DNA of 64,000 nt from Methylocapsa acidiphila B2 (lineage in GTDB: Bacteria; Pseudomonadota; Alphaproteobacteria; Rhizobiales; Beijerinckiaceae), in contig NZ_KE386496.1 in the NCBI RefSeq assembly GCF_000427445.1, forward strand, positions 3,760,004 to 3,824,003, given 5' to 3'. How positions within the stretch are numbered: position 1 is the stretch's first letter; the number at the start of each line of letters is the position of its first letter. The notes under the pieces are model-generated. The model was given only the letters and a program-made list of their open reading frames with translations, did no database searches and had not been told where the DNA came from. This document shows, in pieces, positions 36,695 to 44,803 of this stretch. Made by a program: the position numbers and the translations under genes.

Positions 36695-37324
36695 TCATTC
36701 CGCTGCAACTGCAACCGCTTCGTAAGGTAGGAGACCCGTCTTGGCGCGAACCGACGCCTCGAGCTCTCGGGAGATATCGCATAGAGCAAAATGCAAAGCG
36801 CCATGCTCTTCGCTTCTGTGCCGGCCGAGGATGATGTGATCCAGGCCGCATTTCGTGAACATGCGCGCGAGGGGAGCCTCATAGATGGCGGTCATTTGCG
36901 AAACGCCATGTTCCAGGCCGAACAGGCAAATTCCGAGAAGGAGTTCGCAAGCGGCGCGAGAGACGCCGTTCGGCTGAAGACGGCGATCGTCCGGCACGGC
37001 GAATCGCGTGATCTCCCAGATCGTCGGGGACCGAATCATCAAGCCGGGGAACATATTCTGAAAAACGCTGGCCGCCATATGGTCCGTCGTCGTATTCAGA
37101 AACCGAGCCGAGCCGGCGAGCGATCCGTCCGGCAAGAGGCTGCAGACATAGACAGCGTCGTCGCGGTCGAATTCGTCATATTCAAATTCTCCGTCGATCG
37201 GCTTCAGGTCCCATTTCTTCTGATCGATGAAGACTTTCTTGCGCTGGCGAAACATTTCATCGAAGAGCGCAGGCCGCTCGGCGCGCTCAAAGCCGTGAAC
37301 AATGCTTATCATGTTGGGCTCCAT
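36695..37324 (-). CDS. Acyl-homoserine-lactone synthase (LuxI family)
   Basis: 209 residues. All residues conserved in LuxI-type synthases can be placed: R28, F32, W38, D50, D53 (FRQRKKVFIDQKKWDL, then YDEFD), R74 (GSARFL), E104 and R107 (IWEITRFAV). These enzymes join an acyl group, from acyl-ACP or acyl/aryl-CoA, to S-adenosylmethionine to make acyl-homoserine lactones. The gene has its own terminator and a TATAAT promoter. Two LuxR receptors and an acyl-AMP ligase-ACP fusion lie just upstream. The acyl chain cannot be predicted from the sequence alone. Confidence 0.93.
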   Translation of the reverse strand: MEPNMISIVHGFERAERPALFDEMFRQRKKVFIDQKKWDLKPIDGEFEYDEFDRDDAVYVCSLLPDGSLAGSARFLNTTTDHMAASVFQNMFPGLMIRSPTIWEITRFAVPDDRRLQPNGVSRAACELLLGICLFGLEHGVSQMTAIYEAPLARMFTKCGLDHIILGRHRSEEHGALHFALCDISRELEASVRAKTGLLPYEAVAVAAE

Positions 37325-37360
37325 CGTTAGGATGATGCCCAGATTTGATATGGATTTTGG

Positions 37361-37387
37361 ATTATAGATATTCCCCCAAACGGGGAT
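37361..37387 (-). promoter_or_regulatory. Predicted promoter and lux-box-like dyad of the AHL synthase gene
   Basis: On the minus strand an 18-base imperfect dyad (ATCCCC, then GTTTGG, then GGGAAT; 37387 to 37370) is followed after 3 bases by a perfect TATAAT (37366 to 37361), about 37 bases before the ATG. The size matches LuxR-type operators. The dyad centre would fall near -25 of the inferred start site, closer than the usual -42, so its role (activation or repression) is uncertain. No good -35 hexamer is present, as expected of a regulated promoter. Confidence 0.45.
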
Positions 37388-37623
37388 TGACCGGCGCCTA
37401 AATACCTGCCGAGCATCGTCGTATGCGGGCGCTACCGATCGGATGCACGCAGGGCGCGATCCTGGCGAGATAAAAACAGCGTTTCAAGCGGTCCGATATT
37501 CCCGAAGCTTGGATGGCCGCCAGACTTTCTCGACGCCGAAATTTGATACTCCAAACCGATAATCTGATCAATAACAAAAAACGAATTTCGTCATAAAATT
37601 ATTCTTAGCTAGGCCCGGGCAAT

Positions 37624-38355
37624 TCAGCGGATCAGACCGGCCCGGATCGCCTTCGTGACCGCATGCACGCGATTAAGCGCGGCCAACTTATGGCGCGCCG
37701 AATCGAGATGGGCCTTAACCGTCACCGCGGAGATTCGCATCAGGACGGCAATATCTTCAACAGATTTGCCGTCGGCGGTCCATTCGAGCGCCTCGATTTC
37801 GCGCCTGGTTATGGCGTTGAGGTCGACTGGTCGTTCCTCGACGTGCAGTTCATAGGCGCGCTGATGCACGTAATTTGCGACAAGGACGAGATCTCGGATG
37901 AGCTCATAGCGTCGGTTGGACCATTCGGCGTCCCCGTCATGGGAATTCGCGACGAAGATTCCCCAGAGACCATTGATTGGGCCGCGGACAGGAATGGTTA
38001 GACCTTGTTGGCCGACCCCTGCGTCGGTGGCCTCGCCGAAGATGCGCTGCACTTTTTTGTCCGTCCGCGGCAGTCGAGCCCAATCGATCGGGAGCAACGA
38101 TCGAGCTGCGATCGTCCAAGCAGGATCGATGAACATATATTCCTGCGTTCTGTAATGCTCGACCCATTCCTTGCTATATGTCAGAGTGATAAAGGGATTT
38201 GTCAGCGAGTATCCACGAAAAGAGGGGCAAACATAGGCAATATTGGACAGGCCATAGCGGCGGCAAACAAGATCGATAAAATGTTCAAGGCTCTGATCCG
38301 TGAGTTCGCCTTCGAGCTGAAGCAAAGCGCGTAGGCCTAGGTCGTCTAGGGGCAT
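37624..38355 (-). CDS. LuxR-type quorum-sensing regulator 1
   Basis: 243 residues. The N-terminal autoinducer domain keeps all the TraR-type signal-contacting residues: W64, Y68, D77, P78 and W92 (matching TraR W57, Y61, D70, P71, W85), plus GLTIPVRGP. The C-terminal LuxR helix-turn-helix is ITRREIEALEWTADGKSVED, then VTVKAHLDSARHKL. It probably senses the signal made by the adjacent synthase and binds the 37370-37387 dyad; both are inferences. It lies 299 bases upstream of the synthase gene on the same strand. Confidence 0.93.
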   Translation of the reverse strand: MPLDDLGLRALLQLEGELTDQSLEHFIDLVCRRYGLSNIAYVCPSFRGYSLTNPFITLTYSKEWVEHYRTQEYMFIDPAWTIAARSLLPIDWARLPRTDKKVQRIFGEATDAGVGQQGLTIPVRGPINGLWGIFVANSHDGDAEWSNRRYELIRDLVLVANYVHQRAYELHVEERPVDLNAITRREIEALEWTADGKSVEDIAVLMRISAVTVKAHLDSARHKLAALNRVHAVTKAIRAGLIR

Positions 38356-38664
38356 CTTGAGCTCACCGCCATGGCCAAAGGAATTCGAGCCGCAATTAAA
38401 AACATATCACATTTTTGGGAAAAAAATCGGTTCGGCCAGGTCCGGCGCATTGTTGGATAGGAGCAAGCGACGACGTCATATTGGCGTCAAAGCGGGGCAG
38501 GGCGAAAGAGCTAATCGCTTCGATAGTGAACCAGCAAGTTAAATTTCGTCTTGACCCAACATTCGACTGGCCCGCATATCTTCAAAAAAAATCTTATATC
38601 ATCATGTATACTACGACGGCGTGGATACGCATCTACGGTTTTGGCTACCAAGCGAGTGCAACCT
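38356..38664. other. Divergent regulatory region, luxR1 / acyl-AMP ligase
   Basis: About 309 AT-rich bases between divergent genes; poly-A runs (for example 38584-38591) and several short palindromes occur, but no clear operator or -35/-10 pair could be assigned. The open frame of the ligase gene runs back through part of this region from a TTG at 38551. Confidence 0.4.
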
Positions 38665-40599
38665 ATGTGGGTAAGTATCCTCGATCGATTGGCCGAGACG
38701 AGCGACGGCTCAGACATTTTGATCGAGGCGGGCGCTCATGGGCCGGAAGAAATTTTGCCGCGCCGACGCCTTTTCGACTTGGCGTGTTTGACGGCTCGGT
38801 ATTTTCGCAGTCTTGGCGTCAAGCCCGGAGACCGAATTGCTGTGCTTTTGCCGAGCGGCCGGCATTTGCTTCAAACAATTTTTGGGGCATGGGCCTCCAA
38901 TGCGGGAATCTGCGTTCTTTCCCCGTCTGTCGACGCCGGCCGGTCGTCGCTCTCGCGCGAGCGACTCGACGGGATGCTCCGCATCGTCGCCCCGAAAATC
39001 ATAGTGGCCGGCGGCGGCGACGCGCCGGTCCTCGGCGAAATGGCGCGCCGACTCGGAGCGGTTTTGCTTTCCGAGATCGATCTTCCTTCTGAGGGAGAGC
39101 CTTGCGAGCCGACGCCGAACCAGCCGGAAGATTTGGCTTTCGTGCAATTCACGTCGGGCAGCACCGGCGAGCCGGACGCCGTCGCCATTACTCACCGGCA
39201 GTTGACAATGAACGTCGAGCTCACTGCTGAGAGAACAGGATTTAGCGCCGACGACTGTATGGTCTCCTGGCTTCCAATCTACCATGATTTCGGCCTCGTC
39301 GTTGGAACGATGATGCCGATTTACTGCGATGCTCGGCTCGTGCTCGTCCCAACCGAGGCATTTACTAAAAATCCGTTGATTTGGCTGCGGATCATGACTC
39401 GCGAGAGGGCCACCTATTCCGCTGCGCCTCCGTCGGCGGCGGCCGTCGTGCTGAAGCCGGTCTTCACGCGCCGCCTGTTGGGTGTCGACCTATCTTCGCT
39501 TCGCGTCGTGTTCTTTGGCGCGGAGCCCGTATCTTCCAGCGGGGTGGATGAGTTCGAAACTTTTTTCGCTCAGCATGGATTGGCGCGAGGGGTTATCTCG
39601 GCGGGCTACGGCTTGGCGGAGGCGACCTTGACCGTTGCGGTTCGGGCGGCGGGAACGGCGCGACGCCTCGCCTGGATCGATGCGGAGGCGTTCCATAATG
39701 CCGGCCGGATCGATCTGACAGCCCCCGAAAGCTCGGGGTCTTTTCCTTTGCTCTCCAACGGCCCGCCCCTGCCGGGGGTCGTCGTTCGAATTGCCGATGA
39801 GTCTGGCGGCGATCTCGGAGACGGCGTGCAAGGTCGAATTCTCATATCGTCACCAATGGTGACGAAGTGTTATCTCGGTTCCGATGAAGATCCCCAACCA
39901 GGGGGCTGGCTGGATACGGGCGATCTCGGATTTGTTCTCGACGGCGAGGTCTATGTCGCCGGGCGTGTGAAGGACGTCCTGATTCGCGCCGGCGCGACAA
40001 TTCACGCGCATGAGTTCGAGGAGGCTGCATCGAGAGCCTTTCCGGATCTCGTACAGCGAGCGGTCGCTTTTTCTGTGCCGCGGGTCGATAATTTGCGGGA
40101 CATGATCGTGCTCGGCGTCGAACTGCGCCGTCTTCCGCCTCCAGAGGTCTTCACATCCGAATTGCGAGCTGTTATTCAGCGCGATCTCGGCTTCCAAGTC
40201 GACGAAGTTGTCTGTCTTCCAAAAGGCTCAATCCCTCGAACAACCTCCGGCAAAATTCAGAGGGGTCGCGCGCGCGAACTTTACCGTATCGGCGAGCTCG
40301 CCCTCGGATCAACTGAGAATTCGCCCATGTCGGCTTCAGACGTCCTAACGAACGACATCATAGCGCTCATTCGCGCTTTGGCCCAGCAAGGCGAATTGCC
40401 TCGCGACCTCAAGACAGCGACAATAACAGCCGAAACGACGCTCGAAGGGTTGTCTCTCGATAGCCTCGGACGAATGATCCTTTTGTCAGCTCTGGACGAA
40501 AGCCGGGGAATACTGATCCCCAGCGACATTTTGGCGCCGGGGATGACGCTGGGCGAACTCGCCGCCAAGATCGTCAGCCTTCAAGGCGCGCCGGCTTAA
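38665..40599 (+). CDS. Fatty acyl-AMP ligase-like enzyme fused to acyl carrier protein
   Basis: 644 residues. Residues 1-~545 form an ANL adenylating domain: P-loop FTSGSTGEPDAVAITH, SWLPIYHDFGLV, FFGAEPV, GYGLAEATLTV, WLDTGDLGF, and the A10 lysine in PRTTSGKIQRGRAREL. FAEP/YHD/AEPV-type motifs point to the FAAL subgroup, which loads fatty acids on ACPs and not on CoA. Residues ~560-640 are a carrier domain with the phosphopantetheine serine in GLSLDSLGRM. It therefore should activate a free acid and load its own ACP. It lies between two luxR genes and near a luxI gene. Start 38665 lacks a good ribosome-binding site, so the N terminus is uncertain. Confidence 0.85.
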   Translation: MWVSILDRLAETSDGSDILIEAGAHGPEEILPRRRLFDLACLTARYFRSLGVKPGDRIAVLLPSGRHLLQTIFGAWASNAGICVLSPSVDAGRSSLSRERLDGMLRIVAPKIIVAGGGDAPVLGEMARRLGAVLLSEIDLPSEGEPCEPTPNQPEDLAFVQFTSGSTGEPDAVAITHRQLTMNVELTAERTGFSADDCMVSWLPIYHDFGLVVGTMMPIYCDARLVLVPTEAFTKNPLIWLRIMTRERATYSAAPPSAAAVVLKPVFTRRLLGVDLSSLRVVFFGAEPVSSSGVDEFETFFAQHGLARGVISAGYGLAEATLTVAVRAAGTARRLAWIDAEAFHNAGRIDLTAPESSGSFPLLSNGPPLPGVVVRIADESGGDLGDGVQGRILISSPMVTKCYLGSDEDPQPGGWLDTGDLGFVLDGEVYVAGRVKDVLIRAGATIHAHEFEEAASRAFPDLVQRAVAFSVPRVDNLRDMIVLGVELRRLPPPEVFTSELRAVIQRDLGFQVDEVVCLPKGSIPRTTSGKIQRGRARELYRIGELALGSTENSPMSASDVLTNDIIALIRALAQQGELPRDLKTATITAETTLEGLSLDSLGRMILLSALDESRGILIPSDILAPGMTLGELAAKIVSLQGAPA

Positions 40600-40648
40600 A
40601 CCCGAGCCGGCTTGGCGAATATTTAGCCCGGAAGGTCGCGCGGGCGGC

Positions 40649-41386
40649 TTATTGAATCAAACCAGCCCGGATCGCTTTGGCGACGGCGTGGGCGCGATTG
40701 AGCGAATGCAGCTTGAACCGCGCCGAATCGAGATGCGCTTTGACGGTCTCCGCCGAGATCCGCATCAAGAGGGCGATGTCCTCAATGGATTTTCCCTCTG
40801 CGGACCACTCAAGTGCTTCGATTTCGCGCTTGGTGATGGCGTTGAGGCCGACTTGCGCCTCTTCGCCATGGAGATCGTAAGCGCGCTGATGTACGTAATT
40901 GGCGATATGGACAAGGTCTCTCGTCAGCTCGTGACGGCGACCGGCCCAACTCTGATCGGTCTCGTTCGACGTGGCGATGAATATCGCCCAAATCCCATTG
41001 GTGGGACCCCGCACCGGAATGGTCAGGCCTTGCTGGCGAGCGCCCGTTTCCCGTTCGTCGCCGAAGAGACGGCGCACTTTCTTATTGGGCGTCTGCGGAA
41101 GCCGAGCCCAGTCGATCGGCAAAAGCGCACGCGCGCCGATCGTGAACGCCGGATCTAAAAAGAGATAATCTTCCGGAGTGTAATGAGCTTTGCCGTCTTC
41201 CCCGCGCGTCACGGCGACAAAAGGCTCCGCAAGCGAATAGCCGCGGAACGAGGGACAAAAATAGGCGACGTTGGCGAGCTCATATTGTCGCCGTACTTTC
41301 TCGATGAACTCCTCAAGCGATTCTCCGGAGAGATCCGAATCGAGTTGCAGGAGGGTGCGCAGATCTACATCGTCAAGGGACGGCAT
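40649..41386 (-). CDS. LuxR-type quorum-sensing regulator 2 (paralogue)
   Basis: 245 residues, collinear with regulator 1 over the full length and nearly identical in the helix-turn-helix (LMRISAETVKAHLDSARFKL) and in blocks such as CPSFRGYSL and LPIDWARLP. Y69, D78, P79 and W93 are kept, but the position of TraR W57 is glycine (G65 in EDGKAHY). This residue normally holds the lactone carbonyl of the signal, so ligand preference may differ or be lost. It converges on the ligase gene, 49 bases from its stop. Confidence 0.92.
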   Translation of the reverse strand: MPSLDDVDLRTLLQLDSDLSGESLEEFIEKVRRQYELANVAYFCPSFRGYSLAEPFVAVTRGEDGKAHYTPEDYLFLDPAFTIGARALLPIDWARLPQTPNKKVRRLFGDERETGARQQGLTIPVRGPTNGIWAIFIATSNETDQSWAGRRHELTRDLVHIANYVHQRAYDLHGEEAQVGLNAITKREIEALEWSAEGKSIEDIALLMRISAETVKAHLDSARFKLHSLNRAHAVAKAIRAGLIQ

Positions 41387-41967
41387 TAGAGCCTCTGTCG
41401 TGCCTTAGGAGGGCCAAGCGAATAAACAATTACCTTCGGATATCACTTTAAATGTGTGAATGCGCACTTTCAGCAGGATCGCCCTCGGGCGATAGACGCG
41501 TCAAGTCCGAGACGACATCGGGAAAGCGTCGCTTTTCAGCGCATCAGCGGCGAAAGATCAAGCCCACGATTTCCTTTTATTCCTGCAGCCGACGCCTAAC
41601 CATGTACATTAGTCATGATATGTGGCAGAAGCGACATAAAATTTTTGAGGCAGATCAATCAGGCTGAACTATCAGGCCCAGCCTGATGGGTTTAAGCCGC
41701 AATTCGTCGATTTGCCGGTCTAGCCAAAGTCGATCCCGGCAATGCCGTTTTCGCAATGGGCGGCCAGGGATTTGGACGTTGCTTCGATGAAGGGCCCGAT
41801 TCCCTTCGGACAGAGGGACAAGAGGTGGACCTTTGCGCCTCGGTCCGACGCAAAAGCATGGCTTAATTGACGCGCCGGCTTCATAACGACGACGCGAAAC
41901 CCATTTGGGGGAAGCAGGATTAACTAAAGCTGGATATATTTGTTTATCAGTTTAGAATTGGTGTAGG
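41387..41967. other. Intergenic region between luxR2 and TetR gene
   Basis: About 581 bases. A 71-codon frame at 41452-41667 has no ribosome-binding site or recognisable domain. Promoters for the two divergent regulators are expected. No repeat or RNA recognised. Confidence 0.4.
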
Positions 41968-42570
41968 ATGAAAATCTTGAGCGCACAGAGAGAAGTCGAT
42001 ACGCACCTCAGCATTATAGAGGTGGCGGAACGTCTTTTTCGCCAGATCGGCTTTCAAAAGACAACGGTTGCGGACATAGCGCGCGAGCTGCAGATGTCGC
42101 CGGCGAACGTCTATCGTTTTTTCGCGGCGAAGGCCGAGATCAACGAAGCGGTCGGACGCCGCATTCTCCAGGAGATCGAAGCTGGCGTCGCGGAGATCGC
42201 GAGGTCGCACGGTCCCGCGGGCAAGAAGTTGCGCAATGTTATCGCGCTCATCGAGAAACTTAACGCTCAGCGCTTTCTTTCCGATCGCAAGCTGCATGAA
42301 TTATTTGAGACGGCCTATGATGAGAATTGGTCGATCATGCGCGAATATTTCGATTCGCTCGACAAGATCCTGATTCAAATTATCCGACAAGGGATGGCGT
42401 CGGGAGAATTTCGTTCCGGAGACGCGGAGCTCGATGCAATTTTGATTCGAAGCGCCTGCACCCGTTTCTGCCACCCTCGGCTTATGGCGGAATGCGCGCA
42501 GGATCCGGAGCCTACCGTCGATCAAATGATGGATTTTTGCATTGCGGCATTGAGGGCCGGTCAAAGTTGA
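41968..42570 (+). CDS. TetR/AcrR family transcriptional regulator
   Basis: 200 residues. Helix-turn-helix: AERLFRQIGFQKTTVADIAR, ELQMSPANVYRFFAAKAEIN. The C-terminal half includes a helical ligand domain. This form resembles TetR regulators near efflux or fatty-acid genes, but no such partner is adjacent; the nearest genes are the quorum-sensing cluster upstream and the exopolysaccharide locus downstream. Confidence 0.88.
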   Translation: MKILSAQREVDTHLSIIEVAERLFRQIGFQKTTVADIARELQMSPANVYRFFAAKAEINEAVGRRILQEIEAGVAEIARSHGPAGKKLRNVIALIEKLNAQRFLSDRKLHELFETAYDENWSIMREYFDSLDKILIQIIRQGMASGEFRSGDAELDAILIRSACTRFCHPRLMAECAQDPEPTVDQMMDFCIAALRAGQS

Positions 42571-43188
42571 CGGCCCTTTGAAGCCTAGACTCGAGCCTTA
42601 GCGTCCTCGCCCAAACTCGGTCCGCCAATTTATTTCAAGGCCGGCCTTACGCTGGTACGTCGAGTGGGCGGAGGCGAGACTGCCGACATGGCGGATGCCT
42701 GTCGAGCCTATGCCAAATGGATATGGCGCCGGCGAGCCGATCCACAGGCTGCGAGGGTCCGATCACCTATCTGCGAAGCGCCGCCCAAGCCGCCGGTCAA
42801 TTAGGCTTACGCGGGTCGCTTGCGATCATCTCGACAGATAGGTACGACGATCCTGCGTCTATTGACGAACCGCCAGACCGTTACTGACTCATTTAAAGAT
42901 TTGACGAGCATTGTTTTAAGCTATTCGTTTATCGGCGCCTTTGTTTCCAATTGTTCGCGTCATTCCGTTCGTCACGTCTCTCGGCAATATCGAACCGAGT
43001 CTTGATTTGCGCCGCCTCGATGGAGATTGGGTCTCAAGAGAGAATCGCGATTCGTCGGGGACGACCGTGCGAATTTTGCCACAGGTTCAAATATACTGCG
43101 CCTCTAGTCTGCCAGTAGCCAATGGATCGGCTAGCCCTTCTCGCCGAGGCGCGTTATCTGTGCGGGACGGCAGTGGAGGGTTGCATTC
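42571..43188. other. Intergenic region before the exopolysaccharide locus
   Basis: About 618 bases. No gene was recognised. The open plus-strand frame through 42640-42880 encodes no known domain. Probable location of the promoter for the export lipoprotein gene, just ahead of a GGAGGG ribosome-binding site at 43173-43178. Confidence 0.4.
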
Positions 43189-44472
43189 ATGTTGAGTTTT
43201 CGATCGGCCTGGGCCTTTGTCTTCAGCGCCGCGCTTCTCAATGTCGGCGGCTGCTCCTATTTCCCCGTCAATGGCCCCGTCACGCCCGACATCCAAAGCG
43301 GCTCCTCTGCGCTTCTTCCCTACGCCCTGATCAGGCTCACGCCCGAGGCGGTCGACATTCTCGCAGCCTATGAGCCGAAAGGTCTCGCTGGCGCGTTCAC
43401 CGACCGCAAGCCAGCCTCCAACATCAAGTTCGGCATCGGCGACATTATCTCCGTCACGATTTTCGAGGCCGCTGCCGGAGGCTTGTTCATTCCGCTCGAA
43501 GCCGGCGTCCGCCCCGGCAATTACGTGGCGCTCCCGGACCAGCCCATCGACAATAATGGCAATATCACGATTCCCTTCGCCGGCACGATCAGGGCAGCGG
43601 GCCGAGACAATGTTCAGGTCCAGAATGAAATCGTCGAGAAAATTAAGAACCGCGCCATCGAGCCGCAAGCCGTCGTGACATTGTCGCAGCAGCGGACCTC
43701 GCTCATCAGCGTGGTCGGCGAAGTGAATACGCCGCTTCGTTTCGCGGTTCCGGCGACGGGCGCCGGAGACCGCATTCTTGACGCTCTCACCCGCGCGGGC
43801 GGCATCAGGGGGCAGGGCTATGAGACATGGGTCATGCTGGAGCGCGACAATCGCCGCGCGACCGTGCCCTTTGAAAATCTGGTGATGAACCCGTCCAATA
43901 ATATTTACATCCAGCCCGGCGACCGCATTTACGTCTATCGCGAGCAGCAGAAATTCATCGCCTTTGGCGCGACGGGGTCGGTCGACGTCCTCGGCTCTCA
44001 GGCGGAATTCACTTTCGACGCCTGGCGAATCAATCTCGCCGAGGCGGTCGCCAAGGCTGGCGGCCTGCAGGACGCGCGCGCCGACGCCGGTGCGGTCTTC
44101 CTCTATCGCCGGGAGCCGCGCGAGGTTGCGGCGCTGCTCGGCGCCGATGTGGCGCGGTTCAGGGAAGATCTCGTCCCGGTCATCTTCTGGGTGAATTTCC
44201 GCGACCCCGCGGGCTATTTCCTGGCCACCCGGATGCAGATGCGCAATCAGGACATTATCTACGCGGCCAATGCCGGTTCGATCGAAAGCCAGAAGGTTCT
44301 GGAGTACGCCAACCTCGTCGCCTCGACAGCGGGCCTGACGGCGAGTTCCGTGACCGAGAGCGCCACCGCGCGCGCGGCGCTCCAGGGCAAGACGCTTGTG
44401 ACGCCAACGGCTTCGTCGACGTCGACGACGATCTCACAGGGCATCACCACAGTGACGACAGTCCGGCCCTAA
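43189..44472 (+). CDS. Polysaccharide export outer-membrane lipoprotein (Wza/BexD family)
   Basis: 427 residues. A lipoprotein signal peptide ends with lipobox NVGGC (Cys near residue 21). A Poly_export domain (residues ~80-175, KFGIGDIISVTIFEAAAGGL) is followed by SLBB domains (VVGEVNTPLRFAVPATGAGD and later GSVDVLGSQAEF). Such proteins form the outer-membrane channel for capsule or exopolysaccharide. It opens the exopolysaccharide region but no Wzc-type co-polymerase gene follows. Confidence 0.92.
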   Translation: MLSFRSAWAFVFSAALLNVGGCSYFPVNGPVTPDIQSGSSALLPYALIRLTPEAVDILAAYEPKGLAGAFTDRKPASNIKFGIGDIISVTIFEAAAGGLFIPLEAGVRPGNYVALPDQPIDNNGNITIPFAGTIRAAGRDNVQVQNEIVEKIKNRAIEPQAVVTLSQQRTSLISVVGEVNTPLRFAVPATGAGDRILDALTRAGGIRGQGYETWVMLERDNRRATVPFENLVMNPSNNIYIQPGDRIYVYREQQKFIAFGATGSVDVLGSQAEFTFDAWRINLAEAVAKAGGLQDARADAGAVFLYRREPREVAALLGADVARFREDLVPVIFWVNFRDPAGYFLATRMQMRNQDIIYAANAGSIESQKVLEYANLVASTAGLTASSVTESATARAALQGKTLVTPTASSTSTTISQGITTVTTVRP

Positions 44473-44549
44473 TCGCGGCTACAACTCCGTTTCTACTTTA
44501 AACTAGGGCGCGTGACGGCGGGCAATGGCGCTCCGACTCAAGGATCCGA

Positions 44550-44576
44550 AGCGTCGCTTTTTCGGAAAGCGACGCT
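44550..44576 (+). terminator. Hairpin after the export lipoprotein gene
   Basis: Perfect 11-bp stem AGCGTCGCTTT/AAAGCGACGCT with loop TTCGG, 78 bases after the gene stop. Without a T-tract it may be an RNA-stabilising stem-loop instead of a terminator. Confidence 0.4.
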
Positions 44577-44691
44577 CTGGCATCCGTTATTGCCATTCCT
44601 GTTCAAGAGGTTGGCGGCGAAGCAGCCGTCGCTGCGGTCGGGACTTGGTTTTCTCGCGCCAATTCCTCCTGCCCGAAGCGTCTCGGCCGCG

Positions 44692-44721
44692 CAAGCGGGC
44701 GGCTCGCCCGCCGCCCGCTTG
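44692..44721. repeat. Strong inverted repeat upstream of the WcaI-like gene
   Basis: Perfect 11-bp stem CAAGCGGGCGG/CCGCCCGCTTG with an 8-base loop, 83 bases before the glycosyltransferase start. No T-tract. Could be a transcription terminator, an operator, or a repeat fragment. Confidence 0.4.
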
Positions 44722-44803
44722 TGACGGCTGTTATTGTAATGCAATAATCATTTGGCCAATGATCGGCCTCGACTTCCTTCCCTCGTGAGCTTCTAGGATA
44801 TTC

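Noticed and set aside
36545..36730. 61-codon plus frame crossing the terminator and the end of the AHL synthase gene
   Set aside because: It runs through the hairpin and antisense coding sequence; no support.
41452..41667. 71-codon plus frame between luxR2 and the TetR gene
   Set aside because: No ribosome-binding site, no domain, no hydrophobic segment.
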